Origin: Myxococcus guangdongensis
GTDB taxonomy: Bacteria; Myxococcota; Myxococcia; Myxococcales; Myxococcaceae
Direction of reading: 5' to 3'
Assembly: GCF_024198255.1 (NCBI RefSeq)
Contig: NZ_JAJVKW010000001.1
Coordinates: forward strand, 620,001-684,000
Length of the DNA: 64,000 nucleotides
Shown here: positions 8,290 through 18,111 of the stretch, piece by piece
Layout of the letters: the number at the start of each line of letters is the position of its first letter
Numbering within the stretch: position 1 is the first letter of the stretch
Position numbers and translations under genes: made by a program
The notes under the pieces: generated by a model
Database searches by the model: none
What the model was told of the DNA's origin: nothing
What the model saw: the letters and a program-made list of their open reading frames with translations, nothing else

Positions 8290-9963
8290 TTGAGACTGAG
8301 GACCCGACTGGCGCTCGCCTTCGCGCTGCTCGCGTTGGTGCCTCTCGCGGTGGTCGTCCTGCCCACGCTGTCGCGCCTGCGTGACACCCTCTCGCGCGAG
8401 CTGGATGCCCGCATGGAGGCGGCCACCCTCAGCGCGAAGGAGTCGCTGGAGCGCTCGGCCGCCACGGCCCGTCGCGCGGTGGAGGAGCTGGTCGAAAGCC
8501 CCGCGATGGAGGACCTGGCCCGCGAGGCGCGTGAGCGCCCCACCCGCGCCATCCAGGCCGGCACGGCGGAAGCGCTGATGAAGACGCGCGGACTGACGGT
8601 GCTCGCGCTCTTCGACCGGGGAGGCACGGTGTTGTCCTCGGGCCACCTGCCCGCGCGGCGCGGCGACCCAGACCCCGTCCTCTTCGCCGTCACCCGCGAG
8701 TCGTCCCCCAAGCCGGTCCCCGTCCGCGTGGAGGTGCGCACGTCATCGGGCCTCCGGCAGATGCCCGCGCTCGTCACCGCGCGCCCCATCGACTACGGCG
8801 ACCTGCGCCTGTGGGCCGTGGGCGGTGTGCTGCTCGATGACAGCCTGGCGCAGCACCTGGCGAGACTGACGCAGGCCCAGGTCACGCTGGTCTCGGGAGA
8901 GAATGAGCTGGCCCGCGCCGGAACCGCGCTGCCGCCCACGGTGGCGCGCGAGCTCCCGCTGGGGGACACCGCCACGGTGCGACTGGTCTTCAGTCGCGCC
9001 GCCGCGCGCGAGGCCGAGGAAGGCGTCATGCGCGCGTTCGTCCTGCTCGCGGGCCTGGGCGGTGCGTTCGCGGTGCTCCTGGGACTGCTCGTGTCACGGT
9101 GGATGACGAGGCCCGTGGAGGCACTCACCGAAGGTGCTCGCCGCGTGGCCGAGGGCGCGCTGGACGTGCAGGTGACGGCGGACGCCACGGGTGAGGTGGG
9201 AGAGCTGGTCCGGACGTTCAACCACATGACGTCCGAGCTGAAGGCCACCACGGAGCGACTGGTGGCCAGCGAGCGCATCGCCGCGTGGCAGGAGGTGGCG
9301 CGGCGGCTCGCGCATGAAATCAAGAACCCGCTCACCCCCATCCGCATGTCGCTGGAGACGCTGCTCGCCGCGCAGGAGGCGCGCCATCCGCGCTTCCCGG
9401 AGCTCTTCAAGGAGAGCGCCGGGGTGGTGCTGGAGGAGGTGGACCGGCTGCGGCGCATCGTCGACGAGTTCAGCCGGTTCGCGCGGATGCCCAAGCCGCA
9501 GCTCTCGCCCGTGGACCTGTCCGAGCTGACGCAGAGCGTGCTCGCGCTCTACGCCACGCCGCCCGAGGGCATCCAGATCCTGCCCGCCCTGCAGACGGGC
9601 GTGGTGGCGCGGGTGGACCGGGACATGCTGACGCAGGTGCTGGTCAACCTGGTGAAGAACGCCGAGGAGGCCATGGCCGGCAAGGGTGGCAACCTGCGCG
9701 TGCGCGTGAAGGGCACGGACACCGACGCGCTCATCGAGGTCGAGGACAGCGGCCCGGGCATCCCCCTCGAGCACCGGGCCCGCATCTTCGAGCCGTACTT
9801 CACCACCAAGGACGGAGGCACCGGGCTCGGGCTCGCCATCGCGGCGCGCATCCTCCAGGAGCACGGCGGCAAGCTCGAGGTCGGCGGAGAGCCGGGCCAG
9901 GGCGCGCGATTCAGCGTCGTGCTCCCCCGCGCCGAGGGCATCAGCGCCGTCGGCGTCCGGTAG
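8290..9963 (+). CDS. Membrane sensor histidine kinase, NtrY-like
   Basis: A 557-residue kinase. An N-terminal membrane segment (about 6-27), a periplasmic sensing region (about 28-245), a second membrane segment (about 246-270), a HAMP domain (RWMTRPVEALTEGARRVAEGALDV), then a HisKA domain whose H-box RRLAHEIKNPLTPIRMS places the phosphorylated His at 342. The ATPase domain has the N-box NLVKNAEEAM, DSGPGIP, the F-box FEPYFTTKDGG and GTGLGLAIA. The H-box sequence is typical of NtrY/NtrB-like kinases that partner with enhancer-binding regulators, but no response regulator is adjacent. Start is TTG, chosen for the strong GAGGAGGAG site 5-13 bases upstream. Confidence 0.9.
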   Translation: MRLRTRLALAFALLALVPLAVVVLPTLSRLRDTLSRELDARMEAATLSAKESLERSAATARRAVEELVESPAMEDLAREARERPTRAIQAGTAEALMKTRGLTVLALFDRGGTVLSSGHLPARRGDPDPVLFAVTRESSPKPVPVRVEVRTSSGLRQMPALVTARPIDYGDLRLWAVGGVLLDDSLAQHLARLTQAQVTLVSGENELARAGTALPPTVARELPLGDTATVRLVFSRAAAREAEEGVMRAFVLLAGLGGAFAVLLGLLVSRWMTRPVEALTEGARRVAEGALDVQVTADATGEVGELVRTFNHMTSELKATTERLVASERIAAWQEVARRLAHEIKNPLTPIRMSLETLLAAQEARHPRFPELFKESAGVVLEEVDRLRRIVDEFSRFARMPKPQLSPVDLSELTQSVLALYATPPEGIQILPALQTGVVARVDRDMLTQVLVNLVKNAEEAMAGKGGNLRVRVKGTDTDALIEVEDSGPGIPLEHRARIFEPYFTTKDGGTGLGLAIAARILQEHGGKLEVGGEPGQGARFSVVLPRAEGISAVGVR

Positions 9964-10324
9964 GCCGCGCCCCTCGCTCCGGAACAGAGCGCGCGGACAC
10001 GGCGCGGCAAGCCATCCCGCCTCGAGCCAACACACAGCGCGCACGCCAGCGAGCAGCGAGTCTCGCCAGTGCGCGGGTCTCGTGATTGCGCGGTGCCTGG
10101 AACAGGGTGCAGCGAGCCCATCGCCTGGAGTCGACACCTCGTGCGCGGGCCCTCGAGCAAGGCGCCTCGTGCAGGCGAGGACCTGGCACCGCCCCGTGCT
10201 GCACGGCACCTGGGTCGAGGCGTGAGTCCGCCTTCGATGTGCCACCGCGGGAGCACACGAGAAGCGCGGGAGCACGGCGCCTCGCACGGGTTCCAGCCAC
10301 CGCGTGACTCCGCCCCCAGAAACG
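9964..10324 (+). other. Intergenic region, no gene recognised
   Basis: About 420 bp separate the kinase stop from the convergent gene end at 10387. Open frames here lack codon bias, a ribosome binding site or recognisable protein sequence. The stretch repeats short words such as GAGCACGGCGC, CTCGAGCAAGGCGC and GCGCGGGAGCAC, and CTCGAGCAAGGCGC also occurs in the 111-bp array at 8108. It may be decayed repeat material. I see nothing else in it. Confidence 0.5.
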
Positions 10325-10358
10325 AACGAAGCCCGAGGCGACCTGCGCCCCGGGCTCC
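10325..10358 (-). terminator. Rho-independent terminator of the 693-aa protein gene
   Basis: Read on the minus strand: GAGCCCGGGGC, 7-base loop, GCCTCGGGCTTC, then GTTCGTTTCT. A strong stem with a T-rich tail, about 30 bp after the stop at 10387. Confidence 0.75.
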
Positions 10359-10386
10359 GACTGTCACCTCACGGTGAACGCCGCGC

Positions 10387-12468
10387 TCAGTCCTTGACGG
10401 GCGTGGCCTTGAGGGCGGCCTTGCCCTCCTTCACGTAGACCTGGAAGCGCACCGTCTTGCACGCGTACTTCTGGACGAGCTGTTCCTTGTTCTTGCGCAG
10501 CTTCTGCACGAACTTGTCGTACGTCAGGCCGTCCGCCGGCTCCCCACAACGCTCGCGCGTGGTGATGAACTCGCGGAAGACCTCCTGGAAGTGCTGCTCC
10601 TCGGAGAGCGCCACCGCGGAGTTGCCCGAGGGCCCCGCGCCCGGCAGCGGAATCGCCGCGGGAGCCGCCCCACCCCGCGCCGGCAGCGGAATCGGAGCAT
10701 CGGGGGGACGCGCACTCGCCTGGAGCAGCTCGCGCGGGATGGCCGCGACACGGGTCGTCTCCGGGTTGTCCGGAGCCTGCGCCGCCGCCAGGGCGAACGG
10801 ATTGGCCGCCTGCTGCAGCGAGTACGCCGCCGTGGGCTGGTCCTCGAACGCGAACGCGCCCCGACGAGGCGAGGCCGGCGACAGGGACTCACCATTGGGC
10901 TCCGGCTCGAACGGCATGGACGACGCGGAACCGAACGGCGTCGCGGGCGGCACGGCCGGGGGAGGCGGCGCCGAGGGAGGAGGCGCCGGGAACGGGAACG
11001 GCTCGGCCTGGCCGAACGGATCCGCCCCACCGAACGGGCTCGAAGGCGCCGCCGAGGGAGGCGGCAGCGCGAACGGATCCGCCATCGGCGCGGGCGCCGC
11101 GGGAGGAGGCGGCAGCGCGAACGGGTCCGCCCCGAACGGCTGAGCCGCCGCGGGAGCCGGCGCCGCATGGGCGAACGGGTCCGCCCCGAACGGCGGGGCC
11201 GCGGGAGGCGGCGGCGCGGAAGCGAACGGGTCCGGCAACGGCCCCGGCGTCGGCGCGGGAGGCAGCGGCGAGGACGCGAACGGATCCGGCAACGGTCCCG
11301 GCGTCGGGGCCGCGGCCACCGGCTGCGGCGCGGGCGGAGCATGCTGCGCGGCGGGCATGGCCGCCGGAGCGCTCGCCGCCATCGCGGCCGACAGGCTCAG
11401 CGTGTCGGAAGAGCCCTGGACCTCGTCACCCGAGGCCCGGGCGCCGCCCATCATCGCGGCCCACACCAGCGTCAGCACCAGCAGGCCCGCCAGCGCGAAG
11501 AGCGCGTTCTGCTGATAGTCCGCCAGCGCGCCCAGCACCGCCTGCGTCCCGGCCACGGAGAACACCTCCACCGAGGTCCCCTCCAGCGCGCGACGAGAGG
11601 CCACCGCCAGCGGCGCCTGTCCCCCCATCACATCCCCGTCGGTCAGCATCGGCAGGGCGATGGGCCCCAGGTTCTGCAGGGCGCCACGGCGCACCACCAC
11701 GCCGTTCGTGTTCGCGGCCACCTGCGCCAGGGACCCCTCCGCCAGGAGCTTGTCCGGCCCGAAGGCCGTCACCGAGTCACCCTTCACCAGACCGAGCGCC
11801 GTGACGCCCGTGGCCTGCACCGCGGCCTCCAGCGCGCCCTCGTCGAACAGCGGCGCGCCCACCACCAGCGTCACCGCCGGCTGCACGCCGAAATCCCCGC
11901 CCCACAACACCGGCACCGCGGCGAACACGTGGGTCGTCCCCAGCGCGTCCACCACCGTCGTGCCCGCCTTCGCCAGCGCGGCGACATCCAGCTTCGCGGT
12001 GTCCGAGGAAGGCTCGCCGCCCACGACCGCGTGGAACGCCGCGTCCGGGGCCGCCAGCGCCACCACCGCGCCCTTGAGCTCCTTGGGCAGCACGGCCTCG
12101 GCGGCGGTGCGGATGGCGGAGAAACGCTCGGCCGTCAGCGGCTGCAGCGCGGCCTTGTCGTCCTCCTTGTCCTTGTCGCGGGAAGAAGAGGCGCCGTACT
12201 GAGGACGCGCGGGCGTCGCGGGCTTGGGCGGCTGCAGCGCGTGCACCGCGCTGGCCACATCCGGAGTGGCGGCCAGCTTGAGCGCCAGCGCCTGGACCTC
12301 CGCGCGACGCGCATCCACGCGGCGGGCCACCTCCGTCACGCCCGAGGCGGACTGAGCCGTGGCTCCTTCCACCGCGCGCGCGCGAAGCGGTCCCGACAAC
12401 ATCGGGAGATGAGCAAGCCCCAGTCCAATGACCAGGAACGCGAAGAGGAGGAACTTGAGGCGGACCAT
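10387..12468 (-). CDS. MXAN_5187-like membrane protein with a long Pro-rich region
   Basis: A 693-residue protein of a myxobacteria-restricted family that I recognise from the M. xanthus MXAN_5187 C-terminal domain. There is an N-terminal membrane anchor (about 4-24, FLLFAFLVIGLGLAHL), a periplasmic sensor-like region (about 25-310), a second membrane segment (about 318-340, ALFALAGLLVLTLVWAAMM), a cytoplasmic Pro/Ala region with many DPFA repeats (about 375-560), and a conserved C-terminal domain (about 620-690) containing EEQHFQEVFREFITTRERCGEP and YDKFVQKLRKNKEQLVQKY. The layout (dCACHE-like outside, unstructured linker, small domain inside) suggests signalling, but no catalytic site is visible and the function is unknown. 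Confidence 0.8.
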   Translation of the reverse strand: MVRLKFLLFAFLVIGLGLAHLPMLSGPLRARAVEGATAQSASGVTEVARRVDARRAEVQALALKLAATPDVASAVHALQPPKPATPARPQYGASSSRDKDKEDDKAALQPLTAERFSAIRTAAEAVLPKELKGAVVALAAPDAAFHAVVGGEPSSDTAKLDVAALAKAGTTVVDALGTTHVFAAVPVLWGGDFGVQPAVTLVVGAPLFDEGALEAAVQATGVTALGLVKGDSVTAFGPDKLLAEGSLAQVAANTNGVVVRRGALQNLGPIALPMLTDGDVMGGQAPLAVASRRALEGTSVEVFSVAGTQAVLGALADYQQNALFALAGLLVLTLVWAAMMGGARASGDEVQGSSDTLSLSAAMAASAPAAMPAAQHAPPAPQPVAAAPTPGPLPDPFASSPLPPAPTPGPLPDPFASAPPPPAAPPFGADPFAHAAPAPAAAQPFGADPFALPPPPAAPAPMADPFALPPPSAAPSSPFGGADPFGQAEPFPFPAPPPSAPPPPAVPPATPFGSASSMPFEPEPNGESLSPASPRRGAFAFEDQPTAAYSLQQAANPFALAAAQAPDNPETTRVAAIPRELLQASARPPDAPIPLPARGGAAPAAIPLPGAGPSGNSAVALSEEQHFQEVFREFITTRERCGEPADGLTYDKFVQKLRKNKEQLVQKYACKTVRFQVYVKEGKAALKATPVKD

Positions 12469-12552
12469 CGCCGTCCTTTAGCCCATGGGTGAAGGGTTCC
12501 GCTTATAGCGTTCACCATTCGGACCCAGCAAGATTCGGACAGCGGACAACTG

Positions 12553-12592
12553 GGGCCCGGCCGCCTGGCCCACAGCCAGGAAGACCGGGCCC
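12553..12592 (-). terminator. Nested hairpin downstream of hpf
   Basis: An 8-bp outer stem GGGCCCGG / CCGGGCCC encloses an inner stem CCTGGC / GCCAGG. It starts about 20 bp after the hpf stop on the minus strand. No T-tract follows, so it could also be a stabilising 3' structure. Confidence 0.45.
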
Positions 12593-12613
12593 TACACCCT
12601 GATACGTCTTGCG

Positions 12614-12973
12614 CTAATAGGTGGGCACGTTCGCCGCCACGTCGTCGGGCAGCCCGTCCGTGCGCACCTCGCGGCGCCGCTCCACGGCCTTGCGCACGCT
12701 GCGCTCCAGCCGGTCACGCGCCGCGTCGATGGCCTGGAACAGCGTCTCCGCCGCCTCCGTGACGTGGATGGCCGCGAAGTTCGGCATGCGCACCGTCGCC
12801 CGACACTCCTTGTCCACCCCGCCCTTGGGGCCGTTGATGTCCACCAGCGAGATGTCGATTTCCGCCGCCTCGTCGTCCGCGTACCGCTCGATGTGGCTCA
12901 CCAGATGTTCCTGCAGATAGTCCCTCAGGGAATCCGTCAGGGTCAGATGCACGCCCCGCATCAACACCTTCAT
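12614..12973 (-). CDS. hpf: Ribosome hibernation-promoting factor (short form)
   Basis: A 119-residue HPF/YfiA family protein, which binds the 30S subunit across the mRNA/tRNA channel and inactivates or protects ribosomes when growth stops. The beta-alpha-beta-beta-beta-alpha fold is recognisable: MKVLMRGVHLTLTDSLRDYLQEHL, then AEIDISLVDINGPKGGVDKECRATVRMPNFAAIHVTEAAETLFQAID and a basic helix DRLERSVRKAVERRRE. It lacks the long-form C-terminal dimerisation domain. The ATG at 12973 is preceded by GGAGGTGATGCC, an excellent ribosome binding site, which settles the start against longer frames. Confidence 0.92.
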   Translation of the reverse strand: MKVLMRGVHLTLTDSLRDYLQEHLVSHIERYADDEAAEIDISLVDINGPKGGVDKECRATVRMPNFAAIHVTEAAETLFQAIDAARDRLERSVRKAVERRREVRTDGLPDDVAANVPTY

Positions 12974-13138
12974 GGCATCACCTCCGGGGCCAAAGATGGA
13001 CAGTCCCGCGCGGATGGACAGCCCATTGCCCCACGGTGAGGGACGCTCTTCCGCCCGGCTGCCCTCCGAGCGGCGCGGCACGCGAGGCGCGGCGCTCGCG
13101 GCGGACGTTTCCGACAGGTGCCAGGGTTACCCAGACGC

Positions 13139-13525
13139 ATGGGCGCCGACCGAATCAAGGTCCTCCTCGTCGAGGACGACGCAGACAGCCGGGAGCTCCT
13201 CGCGGAGCTGCTCGAGTTCGACTTCGACGTCGTCACCGCGAGTGACGGCCTGTCGGGCTTGAGGGCCTTCGAGAGCGCGCATCCGGACGTGGTGGTGACG
13301 GACGAGTCGCTGCCCGGACTGACGGGCACGGAGCTGGCCCGGCGGGTGAAGGCCCGCTCCGCGCGCACGCGCGTCATCCTCGTCTCGGGCTACACGCAGG
13401 TGGATGGCGCCGAGCACTGCGACTTGATGCTGCGCAAGCCCATCGACGTGGAGCGGCTGAGCAGCGCCGTGGGCAGGCTGGGAGCCGAGGCCCGCCATTG
13501 GCCCGGCGACGACGCCCGGCAGTGA
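13139..13525 (+). CDS. Single-domain response regulator (CheY-like receiver)
   Basis: A 128-residue stand-alone receiver domain. Visible elements are the acidic pocket VLLVEDDADSRE (about 9-16), the phospho-accepting Asp55 in VVTDESLPGLTG, the switch Ser in VILVSGYT (about 84) and Lys100 in MLRKPID. No output domain follows, so it must act by binding a partner or passing phosphate on. No kinase gene is adjacent. The ATG at 13139 is preferred because the first strand begins nine residues later; a GTG at 13118 would add seven residues. It diverges from hpf, with 165 bp between the starts. Confidence 0.88.
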   Translation: MGADRIKVLLVEDDADSRELLAELLEFDFDVVTASDGLSGLRAFESAHPDVVVTDESLPGLTGTELARRVKARSARTRVILVSGYTQVDGAEHCDLMLRKPIDVERLSSAVGRLGAEARHWPGDDARQ

Positions 13526-13609
13526 ACGGAAGGATGGGCCCCAGGTGCCGCGACGGGACACCGGACCTACCATGTCCCTCCAGGACATCCACGGGCAGGA
13601 GGGACGGAC

Positions 13610-14056
13610 ATGAGATACTGCGCAAGGTGCGGCTCGGAGTACCGGGATGACATCGAGCAATGCTCGGACTGCCCGGGCAACCCCCGGTTGGTCGAAGCCG
13701 GAGAGATGAACCGCCGGGGCCTGCCGTTGCCCCACGAGCTGGACCAGCGCGTCTTCGCGCGCGCCGGGACGACGGACAACCCCCTCATGGTCGAGGTCTT
13801 CACCGGCATGCTCGAGGAGCGGGACATCCCCGTGCTCGTGCGCGCGGGACGCTCGGGGGTGGTGGACAAGCTGACCACCGGCAACCTGCTGCCCTGGTGG
13901 GAGATTCTCGTCCCCGAGGAGCTGCGCGAGCGCGCCGCCCTGCTCATCGAGCGCGAGCGCGCCGAGGAGGCGGCCACCACCGATGAGGCCGTGAGGGCCG
14001 CCGAGGAGGAGGAGCGGGAGACCGAGCGCTCCTCACCCCCGCCGCCCGCCTTCTGA
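13610..14056 (+). CDS. Zinc-ribbon protein with DUF2007-like domain
   Basis: A 148-residue cytoplasmic protein. The N-terminus MRYCARCGSEYRDDIEQCSDCPG has four Cys in a zinc-ribbon arrangement. Residues about 45-105 (QRVFARAGTTDNPLMVEVFTGMLEERDIPVLVRAG...WEILVPEELRERAALLIE) resemble the DUF2007 'putative signal transducing protein' fold, which is related to PII-like small domains. The last 40 residues are a charged Glu/Arg/Ala tail. A good site (GGAGGGACGGAC) precedes the ATG. It is convergent with the amidase-like gene, with only 6 bp between the stops. No pathway can be assigned. Confidence 0.75.
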   Translation: MRYCARCGSEYRDDIEQCSDCPGNPRLVEAGEMNRRGLPLPHELDQRVFARAGTTDNPLMVEVFTGMLEERDIPVLVRAGRSGVVDKLTTGNLLPWWEILVPEELRERAALLIERERAEEAATTDEAVRAAEEEERETERSSPPPPAF

Positions 14057-14062
14057 CGGCCG

Positions 14063-15016
14063 TCAGGGCGAGCGCACCACCGCGCTCGGCGGAGGGCTGT
14101 CCGGCCTTCGCGCCTCGAACAGGCTCACCCCGGTGACCTTCCACTTCGCGTAGCGCGAGTTGCGCGTGAGGAAGGTCTCCAGGTCCTCGTCCACCACGCG
14201 GTTGTAGCCGCCGCGCGAGGCGTGACGCAGGAAGGTGCGGTGCTTGCGCTGCACCACGAAGCCCAGGTGGGTGATGCGCGTGGCCTTGAGCGGGAGGTCC
14301 TCGCGCATCACCACCAGGATGGTGCCGGAGGGGATGTCACGCGCGTGCGCCATCACCTTCTCCAGCGGAATCATGTTCAGCGCGTACGTGCCCGTCGGCT
14401 GACGCTCCAGGGGCAGTTGGAGCGACTGCGAGGAGCGCGACTGCCAGGTGGCCTTCGTCAGCGTCTTCGTCACGCCGACGGTGTCCGCACCGCCGAGCGT
14501 GCGCGTCACGTCGCGCAGGAAGCCCTTGCGGATGTTGTTGGGCAGCCACTGCGCCTCCATGAGGTGGTTGCGGTCCTCGTACGAGGGCGTCTGGGCGTAG
14601 CGGATGTGCTCGAGCAGCGAGGCCACCTCCGGCTCGGTGTGCGCCAGCCCCAGCGCCATCGACTGCTCGACGAAGGTCAGGCAGTCCACCGCGTCCAGGC
14701 GGAAGGTCGGGTCGGGGTCCACACCCGAGCCCTCGCCCAGCGGGGACAGCACGTAGGGCGTGTTGATGAAGCGCGCGCTCATGGAGAGCAGCCGCTCGGA
14801 GAGGGGCGCTTCGGTCGCCTGGGCCACCAGGGCCGCGAAGGCGCTCGCGTCCAGGCCCGTCCAGCCGTTGGCGCGCGCGGGTGAGGCCGTGGCCGCCTGG
14901 GCCGCGGCGGAACCGGATTCGACGAGCCGCGCGGCCCCGGGCGCGGCGACCTGCTTCGAGGAGTCCACCGGCGCCTGGGTGAGGAGCGCCGCGGCCAGCA
15001 CCACCGCCCACGTCAT
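14063..15016 (-). CDS. DUF1460 (N-acetylmuramoyl-L-alanine amidase-like) exported protein
   Basis: A 317-residue protein with a signal peptide (TWAVVLAAALLTQAPV). The body matches DUF1460, an NlpC/P60-related fold whose characterised members cut cell-wall muropeptides. Key parts are SMSARFINTPYVLSPLGEG, the probable nucleophile Cys in DAVDCLTFVEQSMAL, a conserved YEDRNHLMEAQWLPNN, and the His in TRITHLGFVV followed by FLRHAS. It probably acts on peptidoglycan fragments in the periplasm. Its ATG overlaps the stop of the upstream HEAT-repeat gene by 4 bp, so the two are translationally coupled and may work together. Confidence 0.8.
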   Translation of the reverse strand: MTWAVVLAAALLTQAPVDSSKQVAAPGAARLVESGSAAAQAATASPARANGWTGLDASAFAALVAQATEAPLSERLLSMSARFINTPYVLSPLGEGSGVDPDPTFRLDAVDCLTFVEQSMALGLAHTEPEVASLLEHIRYAQTPSYEDRNHLMEAQWLPNNIRKGFLRDVTRTLGGADTVGVTKTLTKATWQSRSSQSLQLPLERQPTGTYALNMIPLEKVMAHARDIPSGTILVVMREDLPLKATRITHLGFVVQRKHRTFLRHASRGGYNRVVDEDLETFLTRNSRYAKWKVTGVSLFEARRPDSPPPSAVVRSP

Positions 15017-16005
15017 GGCGCCACGCCCGCCCTTCGCAGGATCACCTTGCGGCGATCATCCTGGAGCTGGAGCGTCTCCAGCTCCTTCTCGTAGGCCAGC
15101 TTCTCGTCGCTCTTGGCGTTCCAGGACGCCAGCACCAGCCAGTCCAGCATGGACGGGTCGCCCCCCTGGTAGAGGATGCGCGCGGCGCCCGCGGCGAGCG
15201 TGCGGTCCTTGTCCTCCAGGAGCGGCTTGAGCGCGGGGCTGGCCTTCTTCGCCACCACGCCCTCGAACAGCTCCAGCCCCTGACGCCGCTTGAAGCGGTC
15301 CGAGTCGCCGAGCAGCTTGTTGGCGAAGGCGAAGCCCTCCGGGGCCCCCAGCCGGCACAGGCCGCGCGCCGCCGCGAAGCGGGTGCTCTCCGAGTCGTTC
15401 TCCAGGAACTCCTTGAGGGCCTTGGCCTGCTTGGCGTCACCGGCCTCGCCCGTGGCGGCCAGCATCGCGGCGCGCACCTCCAGCTCCTGCTCCTCCTTGG
15501 CGGCCGCCATCAGGGCCTTGCCCACCTTGGGGTTGCGCGAAGCGCCCAGCGCGCGAGCGGCGTCCCGGCGCACGCCGCTGCTCTTGTCGGCCAGGAGCGG
15601 CAGCAGCACCTGGACGTTGCGGCTCTTGATGCGGGCCAGGCCCTGCGCGGCGTACATGCGCACCGTGCTGTCCCCGTCGCCCGCGAGCCGCACCAACGCG
15701 GGCTCCGCCGAACGCGTGTCCAGCCCCGCCAGCACCGCCACCATGTTGCGGCGGATCCGCTCGTCCAGGGCGCGCCGCAGGGACTCGGTGATGAGGTCCG
15801 CGGCGAAGGGCTCCTCGCGCAGGTAGCGCAGGCGGGAGACGGCCGCGGGCACGGCGCCGCCCTGGAGGACCGTCTGGACCACCTTCTCCGTCTCCGCCTG
15901 ACGCTCGGCGCGCTTCGCGGCGGACGCCTGGGCGGACAGGGCCAGGGGGGACACGAGCAGCGTCAGGAGCAGCAGGAGGCGGGCGGGGAGGACGGGCGGG
16001 CGCAC
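15013..16005 (-). CDS. Exported HEAT-repeat protein
   Basis: A 330-residue protein from a GTG at 16005. A signal peptide of the type RPPVLPARLLLLLTLLVSPLALSAQA is followed by a Lys/Arg/Glu-rich linker and seven or so HEAT-like helical pairs (about 60-290), for example EPALVRLAGDGDSTVRMYAAQGLARI, VLLPLLADKSSGVRRDAARALGAS and ALMAAAKEEQELEVRAAMLAAT. HEAT arrays are binding scaffolds. The start is uncertain since no good ribosome binding site is seen, but the signal peptide begins here. It is cotranscribed with the DUF1460 amidase-like gene and diverges from the DUF4398/OmpA pair. Confidence 0.75.
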   Translation of the reverse strand: MRPPVLPARLLLLLTLLVSPLALSAQASAAKRAERQAETEKVVQTVLQGGAVPAAVSRLRYLREEPFAADLITESLRRALDERIRRNMVAVLAGLDTRSAEPALVRLAGDGDSTVRMYAAQGLARIKSRNVQVLLPLLADKSSGVRRDAARALGASRNPKVGKALMAAAKEEQELEVRAAMLAATGEAGDAKQAKALKEFLENDSESTRFAAARGLCRLGAPEGFAFANKLLGDSDRFKRRQGLELFEGVVAKKASPALKPLLEDKDRTLAAGAARILYQGGDPSMLDWLVLASWNAKSDEKLAYEKELETLQLQDDRRKVILRRAGVAP

Positions 16006-16155
16006 GGGAGGGGGACGATGGCAAGCCAGCCGCCGGCCGTCAAAGTCCCTGGCGCCGGGCCGCCCCCCCTCCAACAGGGTCTGCCCGATTCTTGACCCCC
16101 CAAGAGGCGATTGATACGACCGATGCCTCTGTCCCTCCTCTAGAGGCGCCACGCT

Positions 16156-16469
16156 ATGAAGAAGCTGACGGTGCTGGTGTCGGTGGCCGGGGCGCTCGCC
16201 GCATGCGGCCCCGTGAAGTCCACCGCGAACATCCTCGACGCCGAAGTCCAGATTCAGGCCGCGCGCACGGCCGGAGCCGACAAGCTGGCTCCGTACGAGT
16301 GGACCGCCGCGAACCTGTACATCGACAAGGCGCGCGAGGAGGTTGGCTACTCCGACTATCAAGCCGGCGTGGACTTCGCGGTGAAGGCGTCGCGCTTCGC
16401 CAACGAGGCGCGCGAGAAGGCCATGTCCGTGTCGGGCAGCAGCGACACCGACGAGAGGACCCCGAACCC

Positions 16470-16473
<4 letters not shown>
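16156..16473 (+). CDS. Small DUF4398 lipoprotein
   Basis: A 105-residue lipoprotein. The signal MKKLTVLVSVAGALAAC ends in the lipobox LAAC (Cys17). The rest is a helical hairpin of DUF4398 type: AEVQIQAARTAGADKLAPYEWTAANLYIDKAREEVGYSDYQAGVDFAVKASRFANEAREKA. Such domains stack on OmpA-type outer-membrane proteins and the next gene encodes one that also carries this motif, so the two probably form an envelope complex. The ribosome binding site AGAGG lies in a 10-bp palindrome (CCTCTAGAGG, 16137-16146), which could limit its access. Confidence 0.85.
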
Positions 16474-17906
<1,433 letters not shown>

Positions 17907-17932
17907 CTTCCGCCTCCCGCGGAAGCAGGCAC

Positions 17933-17975
17933 AGCGCCTCCCGGGCTTCGTCCCGCGGAGGCGCTTCGCTTTTCA
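17933..17975 (+). terminator. Terminator of the DUF4398/OmpA pair
   Basis: Stem AGCGCCTCC / GGAGGCGCT with a loop, followed by TCGCTTTTC. It begins 26 bp after the stop. Confidence 0.7.
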
Positions 17976-18073
17976 GCAGGGCCGTCGTCGCGGCGGGCAT
18001 GGGCACCCCCAGGCCCTTGGGCCCGGGAATGGAGCCTGGCGCGAGGCAGCCCTCGCCGGCCGGCGACATCGGC

Positions 18074-18097
18074 GCGGTGCGGGCAACGCCGCACCGC
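18074..18097 (-). terminator. Hairpin downstream of truD
   Basis: Perfect 9-bp stem GCGGTGCGG / CCGCACCGC with a 6-base loop, 14 bp after the truD stop. No T-tract. Confidence 0.5.
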
Positions 18098-18111
18098 AGA
18101 ACGCCCCGAGC

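Noticed and set aside
7895-8293. A 132-codon plus-strand frame open through the whole repeat array
   Set aside because: It is out of phase with both neighbouring genes, Arg-rich, and open only because the 111-bp unit is a multiple of three without a stop in that frame.
6204-8789. Open frame of 861 codons on the minus strand covering the 111-bp repeats
   Set aside because: It repeats because the DNA repeats. Both overlapped plus-strand genes have clear protein character, this frame does not.
10069-10377. A 102-codon plus-strand frame in the 9964-10387 gap
   Set aside because: No ribosome binding site, unusual composition, and it runs across the terminator hairpin of the opposite gene.
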